A DNA stretch of 7,290 bases from contig JADFWU010000088.1 in the NCBI GenBank assembly GCA_015234045.1, forward strand, positions 1 through 7,290. Direction: 5' to 3'. Below, piece after piece: positions 1 to 6,478 of this stretch (position 1 is the stretch's first letter; each line of letters begins with the position of its first letter). The DNA comes from Magnetococcales bacterium. GTDB taxonomy: Bacteria; Pseudomonadota; Magnetococcia; Magnetococcales; JADFWU01. Made by a program: the position numbers and the translations under genes. The notes below the pieces were generated by a model. It did no database searches. It was not told the DNA's origin and worked only from the letters and a program-made list of their open reading frames with translations.

Positions 1-758
1 AAATAGCTCAGATGAATATTTAAGAATCGATCCGCTACGCGATTGAGTGTTTTAAATACTTCACGCGCTTCTCTTTGACTGGAAGCCTGATTGACCACCA
101 ACTCGAAACGGCTGATACGGTGATTACGAAACATCACCTTCATCAACGCATAGGCATCGGTAATACTGGCAGGATCGGGCGTTGCAACCACCAAGATCCG
201 CTCAACCGCCAAAATGAAAAATCGCACGTTTGGCGAAATACCCGCGCCGGTATCCACTAAGACCACATCAAAGTTGGCATGCCAACGATCAATACGGTCC
301 ATCAAAGAAAGCCGTTGGGCTTCACTCAGTTCAGCCAACTCAGCCACACCAGAGGCGGCAGGTAGGATGGTAATACCATGAGGCCCTTTGACAGCCACAT
401 CATCCAGTTCCTTATTGCCATTCATGACATCCTGGATGTTATATTTTGGTGTCAGATTCAGCACCACATCAATGTTGGCCATACCCAGGTCTGCATCAAT
501 CAGCAAAACCCGCAAACCTTTTCGCGCCAGATTAGCCGCCAGATTGACCGTGATGTTGGTCTTACCCACACCGCCCTTACCGCTGGTCACTGCCAGTGTG
601 TAAGGAACCGGGCGATCAGGCAATCCTGAAGTATTGGCAATATCAGCCATAACATCATTGGCCGCTTGCTCCACCTCATCCTGCTGGGCTGCTTCTGCTT
701 CACGCTCACGGGCAAGCTTTTTAAGCGTTGCCATCTGGTTATCTAAATCGTCAATCAT
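1..758 (-). CDS. flhG: FlhG (YlxH/FleN) MinD-like ATPase, flagellar number regulator, 3' end cut by window edge
   Basis: Translating the minus strand from the ATG at 758 gives 252 residues without a stop, running off the left edge. The family is a ParA/MinD-type ATPase that limits flagellar number and acts with FlhF at the cell pole. Visible motifs are the deviant Walker A KGGVGKT (61-67), DADLG (88-92), the Walker B/switch II segment LVDTGAG (167-173), and PDPASITDAYALMK (194-207), which closely resembles FleN/FlhG. About 50 residues precede the ATPase core. Residues 7-13 (NQMATLK) look like a relaxed DQAxxLR motif, the N-terminal helix known to stimulate FlhF. The C-terminus, where the membrane-targeting helix normally lies, is missing. 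An in-frame TAA at 777-779 limits the start to 758 or the ATG at 734. The purine-rich AAAGGGCGG upstream favours 758, although its spacing of about 11 bases is long. The gene is downstream of flhA and flhF on the same strand. Confidence 0.95.
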   Translation of the reverse strand, partial: MIDDLDNQMATLKKLAREREAEAAQQDEVEQAANDVMADIANTSGLPDRPVPYTLAVTSGKGGVGKTNITVNLAANLARKGLRVLLIDADLGMANIDVVLNLTPKYNIQDVMNGNKELDDVAVKGPHGITILPAASGVAELAELSEAQRLSLMDRIDRWHANFDVVLVDTGAGISPNVRFFILAVERILVVATPDPASITDAYALMKVMFRNHRISRFELVVNQASSQREAREVFKTLNRVADRFLNIHLSY

Positions 759-833
759 CTCCGTGATTTCCGCCCTTTACTTTGGCTGGATGGGATCAGC
801 AACTCCGACATAAGCAGTGTCCACCAACACCTA

Positions 834-859
834 TGATCGGAACCACTCACAGCACTTTT
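834..859 (-). promoter_or_regulatory. Weak sigma-28 (FliA)-like promoter candidate for flhG
   Basis: Reading the minus strand, AAAAGTGC (859-852) is followed after 10 bases by TCCGATCA (841-834). This partly matches the flagellar sigma-28 consensus TAAAGTTT-N11-GCCGATAA: the AAAGT and CCGAT cores are present, but the spacer is one base short and other positions differ. It lies about 75 bases before the flhG start. A match of this quality can occur by chance, so it is only a candidate. Confidence 0.2.
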
Positions 860-904
860 GCCGCTTATTCAAAGCTCCAACCGGTAAACATACATGAAAA
901 CCGA

Positions 905-920
905 TTGGATTTCGATCCAA
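905..920. other. Perfect 6-bp hairpin with TTCG loop in flhF-flhG gap
   Basis: TTGGAT and ATCCAA are perfect inverted repeats around TTCG on the plus strand, or CGAA on the minus strand, which is the direction of flhF-flhG transcription. On the minus strand the stem is followed by TCGGTTTT, so it could act as a weak terminator or pause site. The stem is short and not GC-rich, and the longest T run lies before the stem rather than after it. Confidence 0.4.
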
Positions 921-1040
921 AAAACAGTTTGTGCCGATAGGATAACCCGATTTTACCATGAAGTCTCGTTGCGAAATGACTCAATACACAATCCTAATAC
1001 AGAAGCAGACATCTACGGCCCAACCGCACTGTTCACAATA

Positions 1041-1076
1041 GGCGTTTATTTAGGCGTTTATTTAGGCGTTTATTAA
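1041..1076. repeat. 12-bp direct tandem repeat, three copies
   Basis: The unit GGCGTTTATTTA occurs at 1041-1052 and again, identically, at 1053-1064. A third copy at 1065-1076 differs at one base, ending TTAA. It begins six bases beyond the flhF stop codon. The array is non-coding in the flhF direction. The single change in the third copy creates the palindrome at 1065-1080. Confidence 0.95.
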
Positions 1077-1080
1077 CGCC
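1065..1080 (-). other. Hairpin immediately after the flhF stop; possible 3'-end or processing structure
   Basis: GGCGTT and AACGCC form a perfect 6-bp stem around a 4-base loop, one base past the flhF TGA. In the flhF transcript the single GGCGTT arm is followed by three AACGCC arms at 12-base intervals, so the same 5' arm could pair in three registers. There is no U tract, only TAAATAAA-type spacers, so a standard intrinsic terminator is not supported. Confidence 0.5.
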
Positions 1081-1081
1081 A

Positions 1082-2317
1082 TCATCCTTGCGAAGACTGT
1101 TCAAACCATTTGGCCATGGTTTTAGCAGACAACCAACCCAGATTTTCCGGCACCCGCTGACCATCCGTATAGAAAGTCAATGGCAATTTAGCACGCAGTG
1201 CTACATTAAGGATACCACCATAAGTAACTGTTTCATCAAGCTTAGTAAAGACCAATCCACTTGGTTTCAAGCTCGAAAAACGCCGAAAAACCGCTTGTTG
1301 TTCTGTTTCGCGCACATTGGCTGCCATACACAAAAGCACTTCACGATCTTCGCCCATGACAGGCAACAATCCACCGGTTGAGTTCACCTGACGCCGATTG
1401 TACGGACTCGATCCCACCGTATCCACAAGGATTACATCACAGCGTTTCAACGACTGTAAACCTGCCTTCACTTCAGTCAAGCTCCGCGCCACCACCAAAC
1501 GAATCTGCAACAGTTTGGCATACGTCTCCAACTGAGATACCGCACCAACACGGAAGGTATCCAAGGTGATCATACCCACAGTCCGACGTCGATTCAGTAA
1601 CAGATTGGCGGCAATCTTGGCCAGTGTTGTGGTTTTTCCTACACCAGTAGGACCAACAAGAGCCACAACCCGCGCCGAACCATCCAATGGATCTTTAAAC
1701 TTGATGAAGCGCTCCAACGCATGTTCCAGGCCGCGTTTCGCATCGGAACGATCAACCAGGGCTAATTTTCTGGCAATCGGTTCTTCAACACCATGCATCA
1801 ACAACCAGCTATAGCGTTTTTTCCCTTCGCCATCCAAACCCGGTATTTCCGATTCCATGGATGGTGAAGACATACCACTGAACTTGGCCTCGAGATTGGC
1901 CAACGTACTGCGAATATCGCTGATCTCCGATGCCATACCCGAACCAGATCTATCACCCCCACCAGCGGTACGCCGCGCACCACTGGCTGGTTTTTCAGTC
2001 TGTTTGGTGGACACCTGATTCACACCGGTTCGTACCGGCGGCCTGGGCATCAACGGCTTACTCGCCGCTACACTTTCCGATGACTTTGGAATCATCACAT
2101 CATCATCCACCATCTTGGAAAAACCAGCATCAGCAGTTTTCCCATCAGCGGATGGATTGGGACAGGCCGTCACTTCTATCAGTGTCTGGCCCGCGCCACC
2201 TGTGCCGCGCTCTCTGATAGAGCGCGTACTCAAAATGACGGCATCAGGTCCCAACTTCTCTTTGACCTGACTCAGTGCATCGCGCATGTCGCGTGCTTTA
2301 ATGGTGATGGCTTTCAT
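1082..2317 (-). CDS. flhF: FlhF, SRP-family GTPase for flagellar placement
   Basis: This 411-residue protein has the three-part FlhF structure: an N-terminal B domain beginning MKAITIKARDMRDALSQVKE, a low-complexity linker rich in Ser, Pro, Lys and Gly (about 55-130), then N and G domains from about 165 to 411. GTPase motifs are clear: P-loop GPTGVGKTT (222-230), the SRP-type segment DTFRVGAVSQLETYAKLL (253-270), G3 DTVG (299-302) and G4 TKLD (358-361), followed by GQRVPENL (386-393). FlhF recruits early flagellar parts to the pole and is homologous to Ffh and FtsY. It lies 26 bases downstream of flhA, consistent with one operon. Its ATG lacks a strong ribosome binding site: a GAGGGAG lies about 13 bases away and a weaker AGAAG lies closer. 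G3 reads DTVGSS, not the DTAGR of Ffh/FtsY. The gene appears intact. Confidence 0.97.
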   Translation of the reverse strand: MKAITIKARDMRDALSQVKEKLGPDAVILSTRSIRERGTGGAGQTLIEVTACPNPSADGKTADAGFSKMVDDDVMIPKSSESVAASKPLMPRPPVRTGVNQVSTKQTEKPASGARRTAGGGDRSGSGMASEISDIRSTLANLEAKFSGMSSPSMESEIPGLDGEGKKRYSWLLMHGVEEPIARKLALVDRSDAKRGLEHALERFIKFKDPLDGSARVVALVGPTGVGKTTTLAKIAANLLLNRRRTVGMITLDTFRVGAVSQLETYAKLLQIRLVVARSLTEVKAGLQSLKRCDVILVDTVGSSPYNRRQVNSTGGLLPVMGEDREVLLCMAANVRETEQQAVFRRFSSLKPSGLVFTKLDETVTYGGILNVALRAKLPLTFYTDGQRVPENLGWLSAKTMAKWFEQSSQG

Positions 2318-2343
2318 TATCTTCTACCGTCTCCCTCAGCTGG

Positions 2344-4434
2344 TCAGGATAGCGTGACCGTTCCCAGCGTATTGACCGGGATGTTGGATGGAACTTCATT
2401 TTGCGACAACACTACCAGATGAGGCATAACCCCTTCTGTGGCTTGCTTTACAAACGGTCGCACCCGTGCGCCAGTGATAATCACCGGCTGAACCACCATC
2501 GGTGCAGTAACTTCTACCGCATCGCGGATTCGCGCGATAAACAGCGCTGAAGAGCGTGGATTAAGTGATAGGTACGAACCATATTCACCATCCACAATGC
2601 CTTCGGATACCAGATTCTCAACATCCGGCCCCAACATCAGGGCAGACAACTGCCCCTCCTCATCCAGGTAACGCCGTGTAATGGCCAATGAGAGGGTCTG
2701 ACGTACCAACTCTACCAACTGGGGCGGTTGCTTGATGATAGGCGCATAATCGGCCAAAGTCTCCAAAATTGATGGCATGTCTCGAACCGATACCCGCTCC
2801 CGAAGCAGACCTTGAAGCACCTTCTGGATACCACCCAAATTGATAATATTAGGCACCAACTCCTCAACCAATTTCGGTTGATCCTGGGTAACCAGATCCA
2901 GCAGGTTCTGAACTTCCTGACGATTGACCATCTCATGAGCATGCGTGTGAACAAGCTCGGTTAGATGTGTCGCCAGAACGGTAGACGAATCCACAACCGT
3001 ATAACCCAACATCTCAGCCCGTTCACGATCATGGGTAGAGATCCATATGGCAGGTAGTCCAAAGGCAGGTTCAACGGTGGGTGTGCCTTCAATCTTTCCG
3101 GTAACCGCACCACCTTCCATCGCCAGATACATACCCGGCTTCAACTCACCACGGCCAACTTCTACCCCTTTGATCAAGAAAGTATACTCACCTGGCTTGA
3201 TCTGTAGATTGTCCTTAATGTGAATCGGCGGCACCACAAATCCCATGTCCGAAGCAAACTGACGTCGGATTGAACGGATCTTATCCAACAAATCACCTTG
3301 TTGTGACTCATCCACAAGAGAGATCAATCCATAACCCACATCCAAACGCAGCAAGTCCAGAGTGAGATAGCTTTCAATAGGCTCTTCCTGTTGTGCCACT
3401 TCCTGTGCCTGTTCATTAGCCTCATCCACCAGTGTCTTCGCGGCTTCATCACGCCGTTTGAAGAGGAAGTACGCCCATGTACCCAACAGTATCGCAATGA
3501 TGGAAAATGCCATTGTCGGCATGCCAGGCACCAGAGCAAACATGCCAAGCACAAACGCACTGATCAAAATAACCCGTGGATTGGCTGTCAACTGACCGCC
3601 CACATGGTCGGCCATATGACGGTCGCTGGAAGCGCGGGTAACCAGGAAACCAGCCGCTGAAGAGATAACCAACGCAGGAATCTGAGCAACCAGACCATCA
3701 CCAACTGTCAACAAGGTATAAATCTCGGCAGATTGTGACGCGCTCAGATCTTGTTGAGCCACACCAATGATAAATCCACCGATAATGTTGATCAGCGTAA
3801 TGATGATGCCGGCAACCGCATCACCACGAACAAATTTCGATGCACCGTCCATGGCTCCGAAAAATTCTGACTCTTCCTCAATATCCCGGCGACGCTGTTT
3901 GGCTTCATCCTCAGAAATCAAACCTGAGTTCAAGTCCGCATCAATGGCCATCTGTTTGCCGGGCATTTTATCCAAGGTGAACCGGGCCGCCACTTCGGCG
4001 ATTCGTCCAGCACCTTTGGTGATCACGACAAAGTTGATCACCACCAGAATGGTAAATACGATGATACCAACCACCGGATTACCACCGACAACAAACTGAC
4101 CAAAACTTCGAATCACCTCACCCGCCGCAGCCTCACCTTCACTACCATGTAATAGGATGAGTCGCGTGGTAGAAATGTTCAGCGCCAACCGAAACATGGT
4201 GGTCAGCAATAAGACACTGGGAAACGCTGAAAATTCCAGTGGCCTATGGACATAGACCGTGGTCAGCAAGATCACAATGCCGAGTGAAATATTCACTGAT
4301 AAAAGGATATCCAACAGCCAAGAAGGCATTGGGAAAATCATCACCGTCAGTACGCCAATGATTCCGCCCGCCATGAGGATGTCAGATATCCCCTTCAGAT
4401 TCTTCAAGGATTGAGCGATATTTGGGATGACCAA
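2344..4434 (-). CDS. flhA: FlhA, flagellar type III secretion export gate protein
   Basis: This 696-residue protein has the family's normal length. The N-terminal half (about 20-325) contains roughly eight hydrophobic membrane segments. The cytoplasmic half (about 350-696) is the soluble substrate- and chaperone-docking domain. The FHIPEP-family signature lies around 133-165 (NFVVITKGAGRIAEVAARF, then LDKMPGKQMAIDADLNSG). Asp205 in VRGDAVAG matches the conserved membrane-proximal Asp known to be essential in Salmonella FlhA (from memory). FlhA forms the nonameric ring of the export gate and couples the proton motive force to export of rod, hook and filament proteins. I accept a TTG start: GGAG lies six bases upstream, an in-frame TAA lies just before that, and the next in-frame ATG (residue 21) would trim the start of the first membrane segment. 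A sigma-54-like promoter lies about 100 bases upstream. It leads the flhA-flhF-flhG order. Confidence 0.98.
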   Translation of the reverse strand: MVIPNIAQSLKNLKGISDILMAGGIIGVLTVMIFPMPSWLLDILLSVNISLGIVILLTTVYVHRPLEFSAFPSVLLLTTMFRLALNISTTRLILLHGSEGEAAAGEVIRSFGQFVVGGNPVVGIIVFTILVVINFVVITKGAGRIAEVAARFTLDKMPGKQMAIDADLNSGLISEDEAKQRRRDIEEESEFFGAMDGASKFVRGDAVAGIIITLINIIGGFIIGVAQQDLSASQSAEIYTLLTVGDGLVAQIPALVISSAAGFLVTRASSDRHMADHVGGQLTANPRVILISAFVLGMFALVPGMPTMAFSIIAILLGTWAYFLFKRRDEAAKTLVDEANEQAQEVAQQEEPIESYLTLDLLRLDVGYGLISLVDESQQGDLLDKIRSIRRQFASDMGFVVPPIHIKDNLQIKPGEYTFLIKGVEVGRGELKPGMYLAMEGGAVTGKIEGTPTVEPAFGLPAIWISTHDRERAEMLGYTVVDSSTVLATHLTELVHTHAHEMVNRQEVQNLLDLVTQDQPKLVEELVPNIINLGGIQKVLQGLLRERVSVRDMPSILETLADYAPIIKQPPQLVELVRQTLSLAITRRYLDEEGQLSALMLGPDVENLVSEGIVDGEYGSYLSLNPRSSALFIARIRDAVEVTAPMVVQPVIITGARVRPFVKQATEGVMPHLVVLSQNEVPSNIPVNTLGTVTLS

Positions 4435-4440
4435 TGGTCT

Positions 4441-4444
4441 CTCC
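4441..4444 (-). promoter_or_regulatory. Ribosome binding site deciding the flhA TTG start
   Basis: On the minus strand GGAG lies six bases before the TTG at 4434-4432. An in-frame stop (TAA) lies immediately upstream of this site, so translation cannot begin much earlier. This supports TTG as the real initiation codon over the ATG 20 codons further in. Confidence 0.7.
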
Positions 4445-4534
4445 AGTTATGATTTTATAGTGTTATCTACAATCCAAACCACCCTGACTTCACCGTCGTA
4501 CACGCGAAAAAACAGACAGGGTCACACTTCACAA

Positions 4535-4550
4535 AGCAATTATCATACCA
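4535..4550 (-). promoter_or_regulatory. Sigma-54 (RpoN) -24/-12 promoter for flhA
   Basis: The minus strand reads TGGTATGATAATTGCT, a close match to the sigma-54 consensus TGGCACG-N4-TTGCW. The invariant GG and GC are separated by exactly 10 bases. Transcription would start near 4524, leaving a leader of about 90 bases before flhA. Flagellar flhA operons in Pseudomonas and Vibrio are controlled by RpoN with an enhancer-binding protein such as FleQ/FlrC, so position and gene type agree. I could not identify an activator site with confidence. Confidence 0.7.
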
Positions 4551-4586
4551 TCAAAACGGTCCATCTGATTACCCATGGGCAGGACC

Positions 4587-4614
4587 TTGACAAAACATTG
4601 GAAGGATGTACATT
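4587..4614 (+). promoter_or_regulatory. Sigma-70-like promoter candidate for metX
   Basis: A perfect TTGACA (4587-4592) is followed after 16 bases by TACATT (4609-4614), a partial -10 match (4 of 6). Transcription would begin near 4621, giving a leader of about 40 bases before metX. An 8-base palindrome, ATGTACAT (4606-4613), overlaps the -10 and could be an operator or chance. No MetJ box or SAM riboswitch is visible; the leader is too short for one. Confidence 0.45.
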
Positions 4615-4647
4615 TATATCGTTTTCGGTCGGGCGATTTTTTTATTC

Positions 4648-4651
4648 AGGA
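4648..4651 (+). promoter_or_regulatory. Ribosome binding site of metX
   Basis: AGGA lies eight bases before the ATG at 4660 and supports this start for metX. The resulting N-terminus has the usual short tail before the conserved core. Confidence 0.65.
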
Positions 4652-4659
4652 ACGGTTAA

Positions 4660-5835
4660 ATGACCGGACGATCAAATAAACTCGGGTCCGTAGGGCTGGT
4701 AAAAACCCACCACGTTGAACTCTATAGTCAGGAAAAACCGCTTCAACTTGAAAGCGGTGCAACCCTCGGCCCTGTCACCGTGGCTTACGAAACCTATGGC
4801 AAGTTAAATGCCGAAGGCACTAATGGCCTATTGCTGTGCCATGCCCTTTCCGGCAATGCCCACGCTGCGGGCTATCACTCTCCTGATGATAAAAAACCCG
4901 GTTGGTGGGATCGCTATATCGGTCCAGGAAAACCCTTTGACACCAATCTGTTCTATGTCATTTGCAGCAATAATCTTGCTGGCTGTGATGGCACCACTGG
5001 TCCTTCCAGCATTGATCCAAAAACAGGCAAGCCCTATGCCCTGAGCTTTCCTCTTGTCACCATTGATGACATGACGAATCTGCAAAAAGCGTTGATTGAT
5101 CATCTGGGTGTCAAAAAGCTCATGGGTGTGATCGGCGGTTCCATGGGCGGCATGATCGCCATGCAGTGGGCGCTGGCCTATCCTGAATGGGTGGATTCCT
5201 GCGTTATTATCGCATCAACACCGAGACTCTCCGCACAAAATATCGCCTTCAATGCCGTGGCCAGACAGGCCATTATGACTGACCATCATTTTAATAATGG
5301 TAGCTACTACGATCAGGAATGCCGACCGGAAACCGGCTTGGCGCTGGCGCGAATGATGGCCCATATCACTTATCTCTCTGAAGAAGGGCTACACCAGAAA
5401 TTTGGTAGACGACTTCAGGATAGAGACGAGTTATCCTATGGATTTGAAACGGATTTTGCAATTGAGAGCTATCTCAACTATCAAGGCTCCAGCTTTGTAA
5501 AAAAATTCGATGCCAACACCTATATCTATATCACCAAATCCATGGAATATTACGATCCGTTCCCGGATCCAGCCACCACCTTGGAACAACTGAAACCGGT
5601 CAATGCCCGTTTTCTGGTGATTAGCTTTGATACGGACTGGCGTTTTCAAACTTCCCGCTCCAAAGAACTGGTCAACACGCTGTATCGACACAGAAAAGAT
5701 GTCACATTCCAGGAGTTTGCCTCGCCCTACGGCCATGACTCCTTTTTGTTGGATTTGCCGCCTTTTCAGGAGAGTTTGCAACTCTTTCTAAAACGCATCC
5801 ACCTTGAGGAGAGTCGCCGTGGAGACCCAAGGTAG
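4660..5835 (+). CDS. metX: MetX, homoserine O-acyltransferase, probably O-succinyltransferase
   Basis: This 391-residue alpha/beta-hydrolase-fold enzyme catalyses the first committed step of methionine synthesis, acylating the hydroxyl of homoserine from an acyl-CoA in the cytoplasm. The nucleophile elbow GGSMGG (159-164) carries Ser161. The other triad residues are Asp326 (in FDTDWRF) and His359 (in YGHDSF). The 33-residue Asp-His spacing matches characterised MetX. Conserved blocks also include CHALSGNAHAAG (60-71), WWDRYIGPGKPFDT (82-95) and SNNLAGCDGTTGPSS (103-117). The DWRF segment with Arg328 is the form seen in MetX enzymes that use succinyl-CoA, whereas acetyl-CoA users usually have a DxLF/DxLY sequence here. 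Together with the adjacent metW this favours O-succinylhomoserine as product, though that is inference. The length is typical. The 3' end overlaps metW by 17 bases, pointing to translational coupling. Confidence 0.96.
   Translation: MTGRSNKLGSVGLVKTHHVELYSQEKPLQLESGATLGPVTVAYETYGKLNAEGTNGLLLCHALSGNAHAAGYHSPDDKKPGWWDRYIGPGKPFDTNLFYVICSNNLAGCDGTTGPSSIDPKTGKPYALSFPLVTIDDMTNLQKALIDHLGVKKLMGVIGGSMGGMIAMQWALAYPEWVDSCVIIASTPRLSAQNIAFNAVARQAIMTDHHFNNGSYYDQECRPETGLALARMMAHITYLSEEGLHQKFGRRLQDRDELSYGFETDFAIESYLNYQGSSFVKKFDANTYIYITKSMEYYDPFPDPATTLEQLKPVNARFLVISFDTDWRFQTSRSKELVNTLYRHRKDVTFQEFASPYGHDSFLLDLPPFQESLQLFLKRIHLEESRRGDPR
5806..5811 (+). promoter_or_regulatory. Ribosome binding site deciding the metW GTG start
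   Basis: GAGGAG lies inside the end of metX, seven bases before the GTG at 5819. A longer reading from the TTG at 5804 would place the start codon itself at the edge of this site, so GTG is preferred. Confidence 0.75.
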
Positions 5836-6475
5836 TTCCAATGAACTTCGCGTTGATCTCAAAGTCATTGCCGACTTGGTGGATAATGACGCACGCATTC
5901 TGGATCTTGGCTGTGGTGAAGGTGAGCTGCTTGACTATCTCATCCATCAAAAAAATGCCAATGGCTTTGGGGTAGAGATCTCTGATGACGGTGTGCGTGC
6001 CTGTATAGAACGCGGTGTACCGGTCTATCAGGGCGATATTGATCAAGGTCTCTCAGACCATCCGGCAAACTCTTTTGATTTTGTGATCCTTTCTCATACC
6101 CTTCAAGCCACTATGCGACCTCAATATGTGGTCCAGGAGATGTTGCGCGTTGGCAAGCGCATCATCATCTCCTTTCCCAATTTTGGTTACTGGTCCATGC
6201 GGTTGAATCTGTTGACGCATGGTCGTATGCCACAAACCAAGCTGTTGCCGCACTCATGGTATGATACGCCAAATATTCATCACTGTACGATTCTGGATTT
6301 TCGAGATCTCTGCCAGGAAATGAACATCACTATCGTGCGCTTTCTGCCACTGGCTTCAACCGGCATGGAACCTCACAATGTCATTAAGCGCAAACTGGTC
6401 AAACGATTACCTCCTAAAGGTCTTGCCAACCTTGTCGCACCAGTGGCAGTCTTTCTACTGGAAAAACGGAATTAA
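5819..6475 (+). CDS. metW: MetW, methyltransferase-fold partner of MetX in methionine biosynthesis
   Basis: The 218-residue product is a class I SAM-dependent methyltransferase-like protein of the MetW family (usually about 200 residues). Motif I is ILDLGCGEGELL (27-38), with the acidic ribose-binding position at Glu53 in VEIS. Later family blocks are LSHTLQA (91-97), FPNFGYW (119-125) and WYDTPNIHHCT (147-157). MetW is needed with MetX for homoserine acylation in Pseudomonas and related bacteria; any methyltransferase reaction of its own is unclear. The GTG at 5819 is chosen because GAGGAG precedes it by seven bases. An in-frame TTG at 5804 would add five residues but overlaps that binding site. 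The gene begins 17 bases inside metX and ends three bases before hpt. Its residues after about 190 are rich in Lys and Arg. Confidence 0.95.
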   Translation: METQGSSNELRVDLKVIADLVDNDARILDLGCGEGELLDYLIHQKNANGFGVEISDDGVRACIERGVPVYQGDIDQGLSDHPANSFDFVILSHTLQATMRPQYVVQEMLRVGKRIIISFPNFGYWSMRLNLLTHGRMPQTKLLPHSWYDTPNIHHCTILDFRDLCQEMNITIVRFLPLASTGMEPHNVIKRKLVKRLPPKGLANLVAPVAVFLLEKRN

Positions 6476-6478
6476 GTC

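Larger units (their letters stand above)
759..1081. other. Long flhF-flhG intergenic region with hairpins and repeats
   Basis: These 323 bases separate flhF from flhG, which are usually adjacent or overlapping. No convincing gene was found on either strand. A 60-codon plus-strand frame (894-1076) lacks a ribosome binding site and ends inside the tandem repeat. The region holds a 12-base tandem repeat (1041-1076), a perfect hairpin touching the flhF stop (1065-1080), a second perfect hairpin (905-920), and a weak sigma-28-like candidate (834-859). It may carry a processing or attenuation signal and a separate promoter for flhG; both are inference. Confidence 0.7.

Noticed and set aside
933-940. 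GCCGATAG on the plus strand, like a sigma-28 -10 element
   Set aside because: There is no TAAA-type -35 at the right distance, and it points away from flhG toward the convergent 3' end of flhF.
894-1076. 60-codon plus-strand frame in the flhF-flhG gap
   Set aside because: It has no ribosome binding site, opposes the flagellar genes, and its repetitive GVYLGVYLGVY end is just the 12-base tandem repeat read through.
3767-4099. 110-codon plus-strand frame opposite flhA
   Set aside because: It lies wholly antisense to the conserved membrane part of FlhA; the Ser/Thr/Pro/Met-rich composition is what a reverse reading of that region gives.
4618-4643. ATCG...CGAT followed by seven Ts before metX, a possible attenuator
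   Set aside because: The stem is only four base pairs with a 12-base loop, too weak for an intrinsic terminator.
4427-4663. 78-codon plus-strand frame whose stop overlaps the metX ATG (ATGA), a possible coupled leader peptide
   Set aside because: It starts inside flhA without a clear ribosome binding site, has no recognisable family features, and the likely metX promoter (4587-4614) would start transcription downstream of most of it.
5702-6046. 114-codon minus-strand frame across the metX-metW junction
   Set aside because: It is a shadow of two well-supported genes on the other strand and shows no family motif.
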